A stretch of 64,000 nt of DNA from CAYVUB01 sp964454675 (GTDB lineage: Bacteria > Bacteroidota > Bacteroidia > Flavobacteriales > Flavobacteriaceae). The notes under the pieces are model-generated. The model was not told where the DNA came from. It did no database searches and saw nothing but the letters and a program-made list of their open reading frames with translations. Of the stretch, positions 26,201 through 32,721 are shown one piece after another; within the stretch, counting starts at the first letter, position 1; each line of letters opens with the position of its first letter. The stretch is taken from assembly GCA_964454675.1 (NCBI GenBank), contig CAYVUB010000003.1, positions 1 to 64,000 of the forward strand. The letters run 5' to 3'. A program made the position numbers and the translations under genes.

Positions 26201-26933
26201 TATCGGCCATGACAATGCAGGCACCTTTGACAAGTGGAGCGTAAAGTTCAACAATACACATGTCAAATGAAAAAATATTGATAGCAAATACCCGGTCTTC
26301 TTCTGTTATTCCCGGCTTGTCTATCATGCTGAATAAAACATTTACCAGGTTTTTATGCGAAATAGGCACTCCTTTTGGTTGACCGGTAGAGCCCGAAGTA
26401 TATATCATATACACCAACGCATCCATAGAAACTTGTATTTGCGGGCTGTTGGTTGGGAATTTTGCAATTGTATCAACCAGTTTATCACTAAGGATTTTTT
26501 TATGGTTTGAAGAGAAAATACCTGATAATTCGGTTGTGGTTATAAGAAATTTTGCTTCGGAATCCTCTAACATAAATTCTAACCGGTGAGATGGATGTGC
26601 CGAATCTAGCGGTACATAAGTAGCACCACACTTCATTATTGCAACAAAAGTGATTAAAACATCTGCCGAGCGTGGTAAACAAACCGCAACAAGATCACCG
26701 GGTTTTGTGCCTTGCTCTATAAGATAGTTAGCTATTTGGTTGGATCTGTCGTCAAATTCTTTATATGAAATTTTTTCGTCATGAAATTCTACTGCTGTCC
26801 TGTTAGGATTGATTATAGCTTGTTTGCTAACCAAATCATGTAACGTCATCTTTGGGTACTCCACAGCAGTATCGTTAAGTTTACGATAGTGTTCTATTAT
26901 TTTTTCTTGATTTGTTTCCATTTGATCATACAT
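20202..26933 (-). CDS. Hybrid NRPS-PKS with in-line aminotransferase (A-T-KS-AT-ACP-AMT)
   Basis: The 2243-residue protein begins with an adenylation domain (28-520: IYTSGSTGQPKG, NMYGPTETTVW, YKTGD, Lys510) and a peptidyl carrier (attachment Ser567 in IGGTSIL). A ketosynthase follows (625-1050: Cys796 in HSACSTS, His932 in ETHGTATPVGD, His971 in NLGHLTS). The acyltransferase (1145-1480) has Ser1241 in GHSIGE and a HAFH motif at 1337-1340, which indicates malonyl-CoA. The acyl carrier has Ser1569 in LGLDSL. After a Gln-rich linker with a short coiled coil (1612-1760), residues 1770-2185 form a fold type I PLP aminotransferase of the glutamate-semialdehyde type, with FDEIITGFR and the PLP lysine at 2020. 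No ketoreductase, dehydratase or condensation domain is present. It should load an acid, extend it by two carbons and turn the beta-ketone into a beta-amine. The next protein's gene starts 61 bases downstream. Confidence 0.95.
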   Translation of the reverse strand: MYDQMETNQEKIIEHYRKLNDTAVEYPKMTLHDLVSKQAIINPNRTAVEFHDEKISYKEFDDRSNQIANYLIEQGTKPGDLVAVCLPRSADVLITFVAIMKCGATYVPLDSAHPSHRLEFMLEDSEAKFLITTTELSGIFSSNHKKILSDKLVDTIAKFPTNSPQIQVSMDALVYMIYTSGSTGQPKGVPISHKNLVNVLFSMIDKPGITEEDRVFAINIFSFDMCIVELYAPLVKGACIVMADNDMVLDNQVLLNIIIDKKITFMQSTPTRWQLILNAGWEQPVNLKAIIGGEPTSKKLANELMARCASLWNMYGPTETTVWSSFKKLDTNDDIITVGQSIANTAIYIIGENEELLPQEVIGEIAIAGDGTAKGYWKRPDLTKEKFIQNNFEPEKGKTLYKTGDLGKLLPNGEIQCLGRIDQQVKVRGHRIELGEIEAVIDKFPHIQKSITVVNTSMTGEPQLVCYIKSDKKIKDIPDFHKKVKDSLPDYMIPSFYIQVDDFSKTASGKIDRNALPEPKYERPEFLPVLVKPTTKHQKLIAEIWTEVLRIPAIGIDDNFFEIGGTSILGQKAMVSLQKKLNTYIPITKLYQFPTIRKLSATIELPTKSESEKKFKSNKNNRNNRDIAVIGMAGRFPGAQSVSELWDVLINGKETISFFSKEELDIHIPESMRNDPLYVGARGIVPSAKEFDPIFFGLSPKLALAMDPQQRLLIEIAWEVLEQNGYLPKHYDGSIGVYTGCGTNTYYVNNVIPNTELVDEVGEFQTTTVNDKDYTATRIAYHLNLKGPAVSVHSACSTSLLAIAEAVEALRNEQCDIALAGAASVTAPMNSGHLYQEGSMKTPDGHCSPFDVNAKGTVFSDGAGIVLLKSLEHAERDGDTIYGIIKGVGLNNDGGDKGSFTAPSAEGQSIAIKNAFEDAQISPSEISYIETHGTATPVGDPIEIQGLELAFGTQENKNYCAIGSIKSNLGHLTSAAGVAGFIKTILSLHHKQIPPSLGYTKPNPLIDFDNNPFFVNNILRNWESEKTRKAGISSFGVGGTNVHVVVEEYENKVKTTDIGRPVQLLVWSAKSQNSLDGYQKALGNYLNDSTSANLADVAYSLNITRDVFNKRSFLVSNSTQEASTVLLSNENKIASNSLRAIPDELVFVFPGQGSQYLQMGKELYENEIVFREAVDYCAEFLKEEFKFDIREIIYPKSNSADSEDKLKDTRYTQPALFIIEYALAQLLLSWSIQPTTLCGHSIGEFVAAHLAGVFTLPDALRLITLRGKLVSELPGGSMLSVREAVDNIADLLPQTLSIAAINSDKLCVISGPDDDIEKFAQQLNDVGILNKLLFTSHAFHSTMMDPILGIFEAEVRKAALNTPKLPIISTVTGALLSDTDATDPMYWTNHLRATVRFSDAMDTVSQIDKDAVLLEIGPGQALTTLALQKKLSAVSSLSIPKTNEGSYHTVLTALGQLWLKGIEPDWKAFYREQSRQKVLLPSYVYDKKPCWIDPPIHTPYYNTSTPINSTIETILNQDSPKETENNQSNAFMRKDIILQKISDIIAKTSGIEIESSDTDYSFLELGLDSLALTQMATTCKKDFEIPVTFRLLSDELNTPELLASYLDQNLPKDSFMPEPAPAPVVEQPKVNHVVHQQVQQQVQQHNLTYNSNDTDALSLIAQQIQLLGKQIELLKGNGITQNSQSQNGVALPSKPVQQVNTVMTSKPLVYAQDDSLTEEEKKEFKKPFGASPKIEKQATEINSSQHDYLQQLIISYNKKTSGSKAYSQKHRAYMADPRVVSGFKPLTKELVYPIVIEKSSGTRLWDVDGNEYIDALNGFGAGLFGHQPDFIKEALHKQIETGFEVGPQHPLAGDVCQLLCEFTGHDRAALCNTGSEAVLGAVRIARTVTGRSLIVSFSGSYHGINDEALVRGSKKFKTFSAAAGILQESVQNILVLEYGTEESLNILKERAHELAAVLVEPVQSRRPEFQPIEFLKKVREITEQSETALIFDEIITGFRMHPGGAQALFGIKADIATYGKVIGGGVSIGAILGKKKFMDALDGGFWQYGDDSFPEVGVTYFAGTFVRHPLALAACKASLTFMKEQGPELQKGLSKMTEELAIELNTEFQKRKLPIQVNYYGSLWRVKIMEDIPYSELLFVLLRQKGIHIMDGFPCYMTIAYKKEDIRKIINTILESIDELIAVGIFKSDIQVKSNNTGENKSLIETLNTPPLEGAILGMDASGNPAWFVKDATEEDSYVKIEI

Positions 26934-27253
26934 AATAATAAGTTCATAATTTTGGGGTCAGGCTTAAAATTGAATTTTACGCCTAAAGCATGATAACCGT
27001 ATATCTGCATTATTTCTATATAAATCGATGGCTTGCTATAAAGCATAGATTTAGTTATATAGATAAAATTTTGAGGGGAAATTTTAGTGAAAAGTAAAAA
27101 AAAAAAAGAATTTAGAGATTAAAAATTAGATAAATAGTTTTTTTAATCGTTAAAACCAATTAAATGGTTTTGAATGATTTCTTTAAAAAAATATATTTTC
27201 TTTTTTTTAACACATCAAACAGCAGTTAAAATCAACACTTTAAAAAAGTGATT
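26934..27253. other. Intergenic leader upstream of the biosynthetic genes
   Basis: About 320 very AT-rich bases separate the NRPS-PKS start from the methyltransferase stop. I see no open frame that looks like protein and no exact TAnnTTTG box on the minus strand. A hairpin with a 3-base bulge (arms at 27225-27241 and 27245-27258) overlaps the end of the methyltransferase gene but lacks a U-tract. Read-through from the methyltransferase promoter into the biosynthetic genes is therefore possible. Confidence 0.5.
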
Positions 27254-28102
27254 TTAACTTTTAGCACCAATAAAAGTTTGGATATTACCGCCTTTATACC
27301 AAGGTTTTTGTGAAAAATGCCATAAGCTAAACCCTGCATTTTTGAACAGTTTAGGGTAGTTATGCGAAAATGAAGGTTCAAATCCATAAAGCTGAGTGCC
27401 TGGATTTTTTTCAAAATCGTGATCAGCAGCATTAGGTTCAATGGCTATAAAAATAGTTTTGCCCAATCGATTTATTTCGATTAAAAAATCCTGTAAGTGT
27501 TGCTCTTTAAAATATTCCAATACACCTCTTGATGATACAAAAATAGTATTGCCACGACCGTGTTCTTTAACCCAGTCATAAGCATCTGCAGCCACGAACT
27601 CGAGTTTGGGGTCTTCTTTGAATTTTATATTATTTAAATCAACCTGATGGTGGCTAAGGTCGATGCCTATAAAGCTATTAATATGAGGAAACTCTGAACT
27701 AAGATAATTGAGCACGTCGCCATTTCCGGTTCCAATTTCTACTAAAGTGGTAAATTCTTCTGCTTGATTTGATAATTCTTTTTTTAGCAGGTCAAATATA
27801 AAAGTGCAGTTTGGCAAAAAATCAGTATTAAAGGTGTCTTCATTTTCTGTGAAAAACTCAGCAGCTTTATTGTTAGCCCAAAATTTTTTGTTCGATTCGG
27901 CTATGGCATCATGGTCTTGTATCTTTTGAAGATTTCTTATAAGTGCATAACGCATTAACCGCTCTTGTATGCTCATCTTATTTTTATTCTTATGTACTAA
28001 AGTCATTCTGTTTTCTGATAATTGCCGGGCTTTTTCGGGTCTAAGAAATATAAGTATATTACCTGCGGTAACTGCTAAAAATTTAACAATGAAAGATTTC
28101 AT
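27254..28102 (-). CDS. SAM-dependent class I methyltransferase
   Basis: The Rossmann-type methyltransferase core starts at about residue 118 with motif I LVEIGTGNGDVL, followed by the acidic end of strand 2 in FIGIDLSHHQVDL and a later VAADAYDW segment. The first 60 residues are basic and partly hydrophobic (VKFLAVTAGNILIFLRP), which could be a membrane-proximal helix, or the true start may lie at one of the internal methionines at residues 33 or 43. The substrate class (O, N or C methylation) cannot be told. It lies upstream of the NRPS-PKS gene on the same strand, so a tailoring role in that pathway is possible but rests on position only. Confidence 0.8.
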   Translation of the reverse strand: MKSFIVKFLAVTAGNILIFLRPEKARQLSENRMTLVHKNKNKMSIQERLMRYALIRNLQKIQDHDAIAESNKKFWANNKAAEFFTENEDTFNTDFLPNCTFIFDLLKKELSNQAEEFTTLVEIGTGNGDVLNYLSSEFPHINSFIGIDLSHHQVDLNNIKFKEDPKLEFVAADAYDWVKEHGRGNTIFVSSRGVLEYFKEQHLQDFLIEINRLGKTIFIAIEPNAADHDFEKNPGTQLYGFEPSFSHNYPKLFKNAGFSLWHFSQKPWYKGGNIQTFIGAKS

Positions 28103-28159
28103 AAGTTCAAATATTCAATTAACTCTGTTTGAAATTTTAAAATACATTACACTAAACAT

Positions 28160-28186
28160 CAAAGGTAGAATTATCTTCAACTTCAA
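28160..28186 (-). promoter_or_regulatory. Bacteroidota-type promoter for the methyltransferase gene
   Basis: On the minus strand TTG (28184-28186), a 16-base spacer and TACCTTTG (28160-28167) match the consensus, about 57 bases upstream of the ATG. If the downstream gap has no terminator, this promoter could also serve the biosynthetic genes. Confidence 0.55.
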
Positions 28187-28243
28187 TTTATTATAACATT
28201 CCTTATAAAATGGTTTTGAAAATCATCAATAAAAATTAAGGCT

Positions 28244-29041
28244 CTACCTGTTGGACACTTTAATCAGATTAAGTTTTTTTGTTTGGCCCGAAAAATACAC
28301 GAAGCCTAACATAACAAGATAATAAATGATGGAAAATGCTGTAAATGTGGCAACTCCGCCGTTAGTTGGCGTAGCCGGCAACCAGGCCAGAGCTAAATTC
28401 AGCATATATTGTAATGCCAATACACACAAACCGCTTTTAGTTTTCTCATAAACAAAAGTACACATTCCTGCCATTGCCATTATGAATATAAATAACGACG
28501 GAATAGGAATATTAGGAAAAATGCCTTCGCCCAAAATGGCTATGGGAATAAACCATAGAGTCCAAAAAAGCCCGACAATTTGACTTGCATAAAAAGGTTT
28601 AGTGATTTTTAATAATTCGCGAATGCTGTAACTGACCCATACCACTTCGCCTAAAAAAGCCCAAATTAATAAGGCAAAATAGCCTCTGGTAGTTATTTGA
28701 CGGAATTGAATATACGTAGTAATATCTTCGGTACCGTTATAAATACCCTTTAGTAACAATGTAATAATAACTATTGTTAATGCAAATAATAGACTCAAAA
28801 TAAACCATTTGGGCTGAACTTTCCAGTTTGACATTGGTTTAAACAAATCTTTAATGCCGCCGAAGCCTCTTGTATAAATTATGATGACAGCCAGCACTAA
28901 AAAAAGAACACAAAATCGTCCGGTACTGTATATATAACTGGGTATAATATCTTGGGATCTGCCATAAACAAAAAATAAATTGGCAATAGGTCCAAGAACC
29001 AAAAATACCCAAACCTCATACTTTTTTACAAACTCTTTCAT
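28244..29041 (-). CDS. CPBP-like integral membrane protein with degenerate protease motifs
   Basis: The 265-residue protein has about seven to eight hydrophobic segments. Segments 5-7 resemble the CPBP (CAAX protease and bacteriocin-processing) core. However, the usual EExxxR motif reads GEVVWVS (only Glu132), the usual FxxxH reads FWTLW (Trp163 in place of His), and the last motif HxxxN reads LQYMLN (only Asn215 is kept). With the metal ligands missing it is unlikely to be an active protease. CPBP proteins serve in bacteriocin self-immunity and protein export, so an immunity-like role for the neighbouring biosynthetic locus can be imagined but is not shown. A perfect TACATTTG box lies at 29164-29171, some 120 bases upstream. 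Confidence 0.75.
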   Translation of the reverse strand: MKEFVKKYEVWVFLVLGPIANLFFVYGRSQDIIPSYIYSTGRFCVLFLVLAVIIIYTRGFGGIKDLFKPMSNWKVQPKWFILSLLFALTIVIITLLLKGIYNGTEDITTYIQFRQITTRGYFALLIWAFLGEVVWVSYSIRELLKITKPFYASQIVGLFWTLWFIPIAILGEGIFPNIPIPSLFIFIMAMAGMCTFVYEKTKSGLCVLALQYMLNLALAWLPATPTNGGVATFTAFSIIYYLVMLGFVYFSGQTKKLNLIKVSNR

Positions 29042-29249
29042 AGTTTTTTTATTTGAAAAATCTTTACATATTTCAATTCAAAAATGAAAAACGCATAGTA
29101 ATCATCGATTTGAATAGATTCATGTTTTAAATTATTACATAAAATTTTGTGGGGAAATTTTACCAAATGTAAATAATTTTTAAAAGTGGTTGCTAAAAAT
29201 CAGACAAATTACTTCTTTTTGATGACCAAAAACTTTTAGCAATTATAAA

Positions 29250-29636
29250 TCAATTTACTTTTCTTGCCACACCTTTTTCAACACGGCGTTTTTTGTTTAG
29301 TTCTTTTACAACTAAGCTGTATTCAAACGTGTAAGAATCACTGGTTGTCGATAAGATTTTCATGTGGATGGCTTTTTCTTCGCTTTTGTTTTTTGGATGC
29401 AGTTTTTTCATCACAAACTCGCAGTCGTTTATCCATCTTACAGAAGCCGTATCAGTTTTACCTTCAAAATAATCGATGTTTAAGGAATCTGTTCGTGTAA
29501 ATCTTCCGGTTTTTTCTTCGCCGTCTATTATGTATGTAAATTCAAATATTCCGGTTTTAAAATCGGTACAATTACGCTCGTAGTTGTAACAGCTTGTTAA
29601 TGAAACAGAAAGAATAAAAATTAAAAAATATCTCAT
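29250..29636 (-). CDS. Small lipoprotein of unknown function
   Basis: The protein has a lipoprotein signal peptide ending in SLTSC (Cys16), so it is probably membrane-anchored outside the cytoplasm. The mature part of about 110 residues is rich in beta strands (TGIFEFTYIIDGEEKTGRF and following), resembling a small single-domain sheet protein. I do not recognise a family. The nearest genes, the CPBP-like protein downstream and the XRE regulator upstream, are on the same strand but more than 100 bases away on each side, so an operon is uncertain. Confidence 0.7.
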   Translation of the reverse strand: MRYFLIFILSVSLTSCYNYERNCTDFKTGIFEFTYIIDGEEKTGRFTRTDSLNIDYFEGKTDTASVRWINDCEFVMKKLHPKNKSEEKAIHMKILSTTSDSYTFEYSLVVKELNKKRRVEKGVARKVN

Positions 29637-29752
29637 GGTGTTGGATTAGTACGTAAAATTAGCAAAAGAAATGAGTTTAATAAAGTGCAGAATAAACAGA
29701 TTAGTTTTTTATTTTAAGAAATGACTCTGTGTGACTTTGTGAAATAAATTAT

Positions 29753-30133
29753 TTAAGCTTCAAAATTCTTAAAAGTGCCGTCGGTATAAAAAATCACGAT
29801 ACGTTCAATGGATTTGTCGGTTTTTTTTGTTGAAACGGTTTCTTTTGGCAAAACGATATTAGAAACGGGTGGAATAGGAGTTGGCTTTAAATTTTCATTT
29901 TTTTGCTCTGAAGGAAATTCGCCTTTGCCATTTAACAACCAATACAGTTCAACTTCGGGATATACCGTAAGTATTTTTAAAACAAAATCCAGACTCGGTT
30001 TATTTCTGCCCGATAAAATATGTGAAATGCTCGAACGCTGCACACCAATTTTTTCAGCAAAAGAAGAAGCCGTTTCACTGTAAAAATCAATGACTTTTTG
30101 GAGCCGTTTTGCAAAATCATCACTGTTTATCAT
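29753..30133 (-). CDS. XRE-family transcriptional regulator
   Basis: An N-terminal helix-turn-helix of the Cro/CI type covers about residues 3-65 (SSFAEKIGVQRSSISHILSGRNKPSLDFVLKIL), with WLLNGKGEF after it as in many Bacteroidota XRE proteins. The remaining 60 residues are proline-rich and then basic, with no recognisable ligand domain. The reading frame extends to a TTG at 30145, but the ATG at 30133 is the better start. It is divergent from the M14 peptidase gene. Three similar palindromic sites lie between the two genes, one of them over the -7 box of the regulator itself, which points to autoregulation and control of the peptidase. Confidence 0.88.
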   Translation of the reverse strand: MINSDDFAKRLQKVIDFYSETASSFAEKIGVQRSSISHILSGRNKPSLDFVLKILTVYPEVELYWLLNGKGEFPSEQKNENLKPTPIPPVSNIVLPKETVSTKKTDKSIERIVIFYTDGTFKNFEA

Positions 30134-30162
30134 TGTAAACTTCAAGTTGTTGGATTATAACG

Positions 30163-30174
30163 TTACAAATGTAA
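30163..30174. promoter_or_regulatory. Operator-like palindrome over the XRE regulator's -7 box
   Basis: TTACAAATGTAA has complementary 5-base arms TTACA and TGTAA. On the minus strand it contains TACATTTG (30166-30173), a perfect Bacteroidota -7 box for the regulator gene starting at 30133. Binding here would block transcription of the regulator. Confidence 0.5.
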
Positions 30175-30341
30175 TAAATAGTATTAGAGTATCTGTGTTA
30201 AATCTTTATATATAGCCATTTGTTATAAATTAAAGCTTTATATAAAATAATTTAAATTACTGAAATTTAATTAATTAAATTAAATAAGAGAAACGATATA
30301 TTTTAAGTGCAAAGAACAATCGTATTTTCCTCAAATTTTGT

Positions 30342-30353
30342 TTACAACTGTAT
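30342..30353. promoter_or_regulatory. Second operator-like site (imperfect)
   Basis: TTACAACTGTAT matches the TTACAnnTGTAA pattern in 9 of 10 fixed positions. It lies 45 bases upstream of the third site. Confidence 0.4.
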
Positions 30354-30385
30354 ATGTTTTTAGTCATAATCGTCCAAATTATTCG

Positions 30386-30419
30386 TTTACAATTGTAAAT
30401 TAGTAAATGTTTACCTTTG
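30386..30419 (+). promoter_or_regulatory. Peptidase promoter with overlapping palindromic operator
   Basis: A perfect 14-base palindrome, TTTACAATTGTAAA (30386-30399), includes the TTG (30393-30395) of a promoter. A 16-base spacer and TACCTTTG (30412-30419) follow. The transcript would start 5-10 bases before the ATG at 30437. Occupation of the palindrome would cover the -33 element. The rest of the 303-base gap is AT-rich with no open frame. Confidence 0.6.
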
Positions 30420-30436
30420 TAACTCATCTTTTTTAA

Positions 30437-31594
30437 ATGACTTCAGATACACTTCAAACACTCTTCAAAAATTATAAAGAAAGCCATCTTTATCATCGTT
30501 ATATTTACAGTAAACATATCCGGCTTTTAATAGAAAAGCACAGAAAACATTTCAAAGTAGAAACTATAGGAATGTCTGTTTTGGGCGAGCCAATTCCGGT
30601 TATTCAAATAGGTTCCGGAACTGTAAAAATTTTGATGTGGTCGCAAATGCACGGTAATGAAAGCACCACGACCAAAGCGGTTTTTGATCTTTGTAATGTA
30701 TTTGCTGATGAAAATAATGATGATATTCAGTTTATTTTAAAACAATGCACGATTGCTGTCATTCCAATACTTAATCCGGATGGTGCCAAAGCCTACACAC
30801 GTGTAAATGCCAATGATGTCGATTTAAATCGTGATGCGCAACATCTTACGCAACCCGAAAGTAAAGTGTTAAGACAGTATTTTGACACTTTTAACCCCGA
30901 TTTTTGTTTTAATCTTCATGGGCAGCGTACCATTTTTAGTGCCGGTAACACCAACAATCCGGCAACCGTATCTTTTTTGGCGCCGGCACAAGACGAAGTT
31001 CGTTCGGTTACAGAACCCCGAAAAAAAGCTATGGAAATTATTGTGGTGATGAATGAAAACTTACAACATCAAATCCCGAATCAGATAGGGATTTATGATG
31101 ATACCTTTAATATCAACTGTGTAGGCGATATGTTTCAAAGCCTGAACGTCCCGACAATTCTTTTTGAAGCCGGGCATTATCAAGATGATTATGCAAGAGA
31201 ACGTGTGCGTGAATATATATTTCAGTCACTGTTTGTTGCTGTTCATTATATAGCGGTTAACGGTGTAACGGGAAATAATTATGAGCCGTATTTTGAAATT
31301 CCGCAAAATGAAAAGCTTTTTTACGACATACTCATCAGAAATGCTGCTATTGACGGAAAAATAATTGATGTGGCTATCCAATACCGGGAACGGTTAATTG
31401 CAAATGTTGTTGAGTTTATTCCTATAGAAGAGCAGCTTTCAGATGATGCCGAATCGTTTTTTGGGCATAGAGAAATTGATGCAAAAGGTAAAAAGGTAAT
31501 TTTGCAAAAAAATGATGCCGGTAAAGGTGTTGGCGAAATCGTTTTCGTTTCAATAAATGATGAAAAATTAACATTAAAACCTAAAAAAATGTGA
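30437..31594 (+). CDS. M14-family zinc carboxypeptidase
   Basis: The catalytic domain occupies roughly residues 20-265. The zinc ligands are His72 and Glu75 in SQMHGNEST and a later histidine in FNLHGQR. DVDLNRDAQ matches the substrate-binding NxNRD region, and the catalytic glutamate lies in ILFEAGHY. The C-terminal 110 residues form a separate small domain of unknown role. There is no signal peptide, so the enzyme is probably cytoplasmic, and its peptide or amide substrate is not known. It is divergent from an XRE regulator gene and has an operator-like palindrome in its promoter. An Lrp-type regulator gene follows 64 bases downstream. Confidence 0.88.
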   Translation: MTSDTLQTLFKNYKESHLYHRYIYSKHIRLLIEKHRKHFKVETIGMSVLGEPIPVIQIGSGTVKILMWSQMHGNESTTTKAVFDLCNVFADENNDDIQFILKQCTIAVIPILNPDGAKAYTRVNANDVDLNRDAQHLTQPESKVLRQYFDTFNPDFCFNLHGQRTIFSAGNTNNPATVSFLAPAQDEVRSVTEPRKKAMEIIVVMNENLQHQIPNQIGIYDDTFNINCVGDMFQSLNVPTILFEAGHYQDDYARERVREYIFQSLFVAVHYIAVNGVTGNNYEPYFEIPQNEKLFYDILIRNAAIDGKIIDVAIQYRERLIANVVEFIPIEEQLSDDAESFFGHREIDAKGKKVILQKNDAGKGVGEIVFVSINDEKLTLKPKKM

Positions 31595-31626
31595 TATTTA
31601 GTAGTTTATTTTCAATGAAATTCTGT

Positions 31627-31634
31627 TATTTTTG
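31627..31634 (+). promoter_or_regulatory. Possible -7 box of the Lrp/AsnC regulator gene
   Basis: TATTTTTG matches TAnnTTTG 24 bases upstream of the start codon. No TTG is found at the usual distance, so the call is tentative. Confidence 0.35.
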
Positions 31635-31658
31635 CTGAAAATATAATAAATTATAAAA

Positions 31659-32138
31659 ATGAGTAAGTTCAAATTAGATGAAATTGATCATCAAATTTTA
31701 GACATGTTAATTGATAATACACGTGTTCCATTCACAGATATTGCAAAAAAACTGGTTATTTCGGCAGGAACTGTTCACGTAAGAGTGAAAAAAATGGAAG
31801 ATGCAGGTATTATTCAAGGCTCGTCATTGACGCTGGATTATAAAAAACTGGGCTATTCTTTTATCGCTTACGTAGGAATATTTTTGAATAACACGTCGCA
31901 AACCAAATTTGTACTGGAACGCATTAATCATATTCCGTTTGTAACCGTAGCACATATTACCACCGGAAAATTCAATATTTTCTGCAAAATAAGAGCAAAA
32001 AACACAACTCATGCAAAAGATATTATTTTTATGCTGGATGATATTGAAGGCGTTTACAGAACCGAGACAATGATTTCTCTTGAAGAAAGCATCAATGATA
32101 AAAAACGATTGATGCACACCATTTTTAACGAAATGTAA
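31659..32138 (+). CDS. Lrp/AsnC-family transcriptional regulator
   Basis: The protein has the standard two-part layout of the family in 159 residues. The N-terminal winged helix-turn-helix covers residues 5-60 (DEIDHQILDMLIDNTRVPFTDIAKKLVISAGTVHVRVKKME is its core, here cited as landmarks). The C-terminal RAM ligand-binding domain runs from about residue 65 to 150. Such proteins form octamers and sense amino acids or nucleotides. The effector and target genes cannot be read from sequence. It is followed by a strong terminator, so it ends its transcription unit. Confidence 0.92.
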   Translation: MSKFKLDEIDHQILDMLIDNTRVPFTDIAKKLVISAGTVHVRVKKMEDAGIIQGSSLTLDYKKLGYSFIAYVGIFLNNTSQTKFVLERINHIPFVTVAHITTGKFNIFCKIRAKNTTHAKDIIFMLDDIEGVYRTETMISLEESINDKKRLMHTIFNEM

Positions 32139-32156
32139 CCTTATTACCATAAACCG

Positions 32157-32189
32157 AAAACCCTTTAATGATGCTCGTTAAAGGGTTTT
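32157..32189 (+). terminator. Strong rho-independent terminator
   Basis: The 12-base arms AAAACCCTTTAA (32157-32168) and TTAAAGGGTTTT (32178-32189) are perfectly complementary and run into a T-tract. It ends the Lrp regulator unit. Confidence 0.85.
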
Positions 32190-32205
32190 TTTATAATTTT
32201 ATATC

Positions 32206-32721
32206 ATGACCACAAACGATTTAATTTCTGAAGAATACGCTTCATTTTACCGGCCATATATTGATAAGGCTCAAAACCTTGACCTGAAAGAAGGTTTGCG
32301 TCAAAATTTTGAAAAGATTTATGAGTTTTTGAATACGATTCCGGAAAGTAAATTAGAATACAGATACGCCGATGACAAATGGACTATTAAAGAAGTCATT
32401 CAGCATATAATTGATACCGAGCGTATTTTTGCTTACAGAGCATTGCGTATTGCGAGGCAAGACCCAACGCCTTTGCCTGGTTTTGAACAAAATGATTACG
32501 TGCCGGTAAGTTTTGCAAACAATAGGAACATAGCAGAACTTTTAGCAGATTATAAGGCTGTTCGTCAAGCCACCATAAGCCTGTTTGACAGTTTTACAGA
32601 TACGATGCTGATGCAAATAGGCGTAGCAAACAATTGCCCAATATCCGTAAGAGCTTTGGGTTTTATCACTATCGGGCATGAAAACCACCATTGCAACGTG
32701 ATAAAAGAGCGTTATTTATAA
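32206..32721 (+). CDS. DinB-family four-helix protein
   Basis: The 171-residue sequence has the pattern of the DinB/YfiT-like four-helix bundle. A metal-binding histidine lies in VIQHIIDTE after the first helices, and the cluster GHENHHCNV provides the other ligands near the C-terminus. Members include thiol-dependent transferases, among them bacillithiol transferases, and a bshA gene lies elsewhere in this window. A link between the two is only a possibility. Its last 10 bases overlap the end of the convergent aroB gene. Confidence 0.85.
   Translation: MTTNDLISEEYASFYRPYIDKAQNLDLKEGLRQNFEKIYEFLNTIPESKLEYRYADDKWTIKEVIQHIIDTERIFAYRALRIARQDPTPLPGFEQNDYVPVSFANNRNIAELLADYKAVRQATISLFDSFTDTMLMQIGVANNCPISVRALGFITIGHENHHCNVIKERYL

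Noticed and set aside
27225..27258. Hairpin at the end of the methyltransferase gene as a terminator
   Set aside because: The stem has a 3-base bulge and no U-tract follows on the minus strand.
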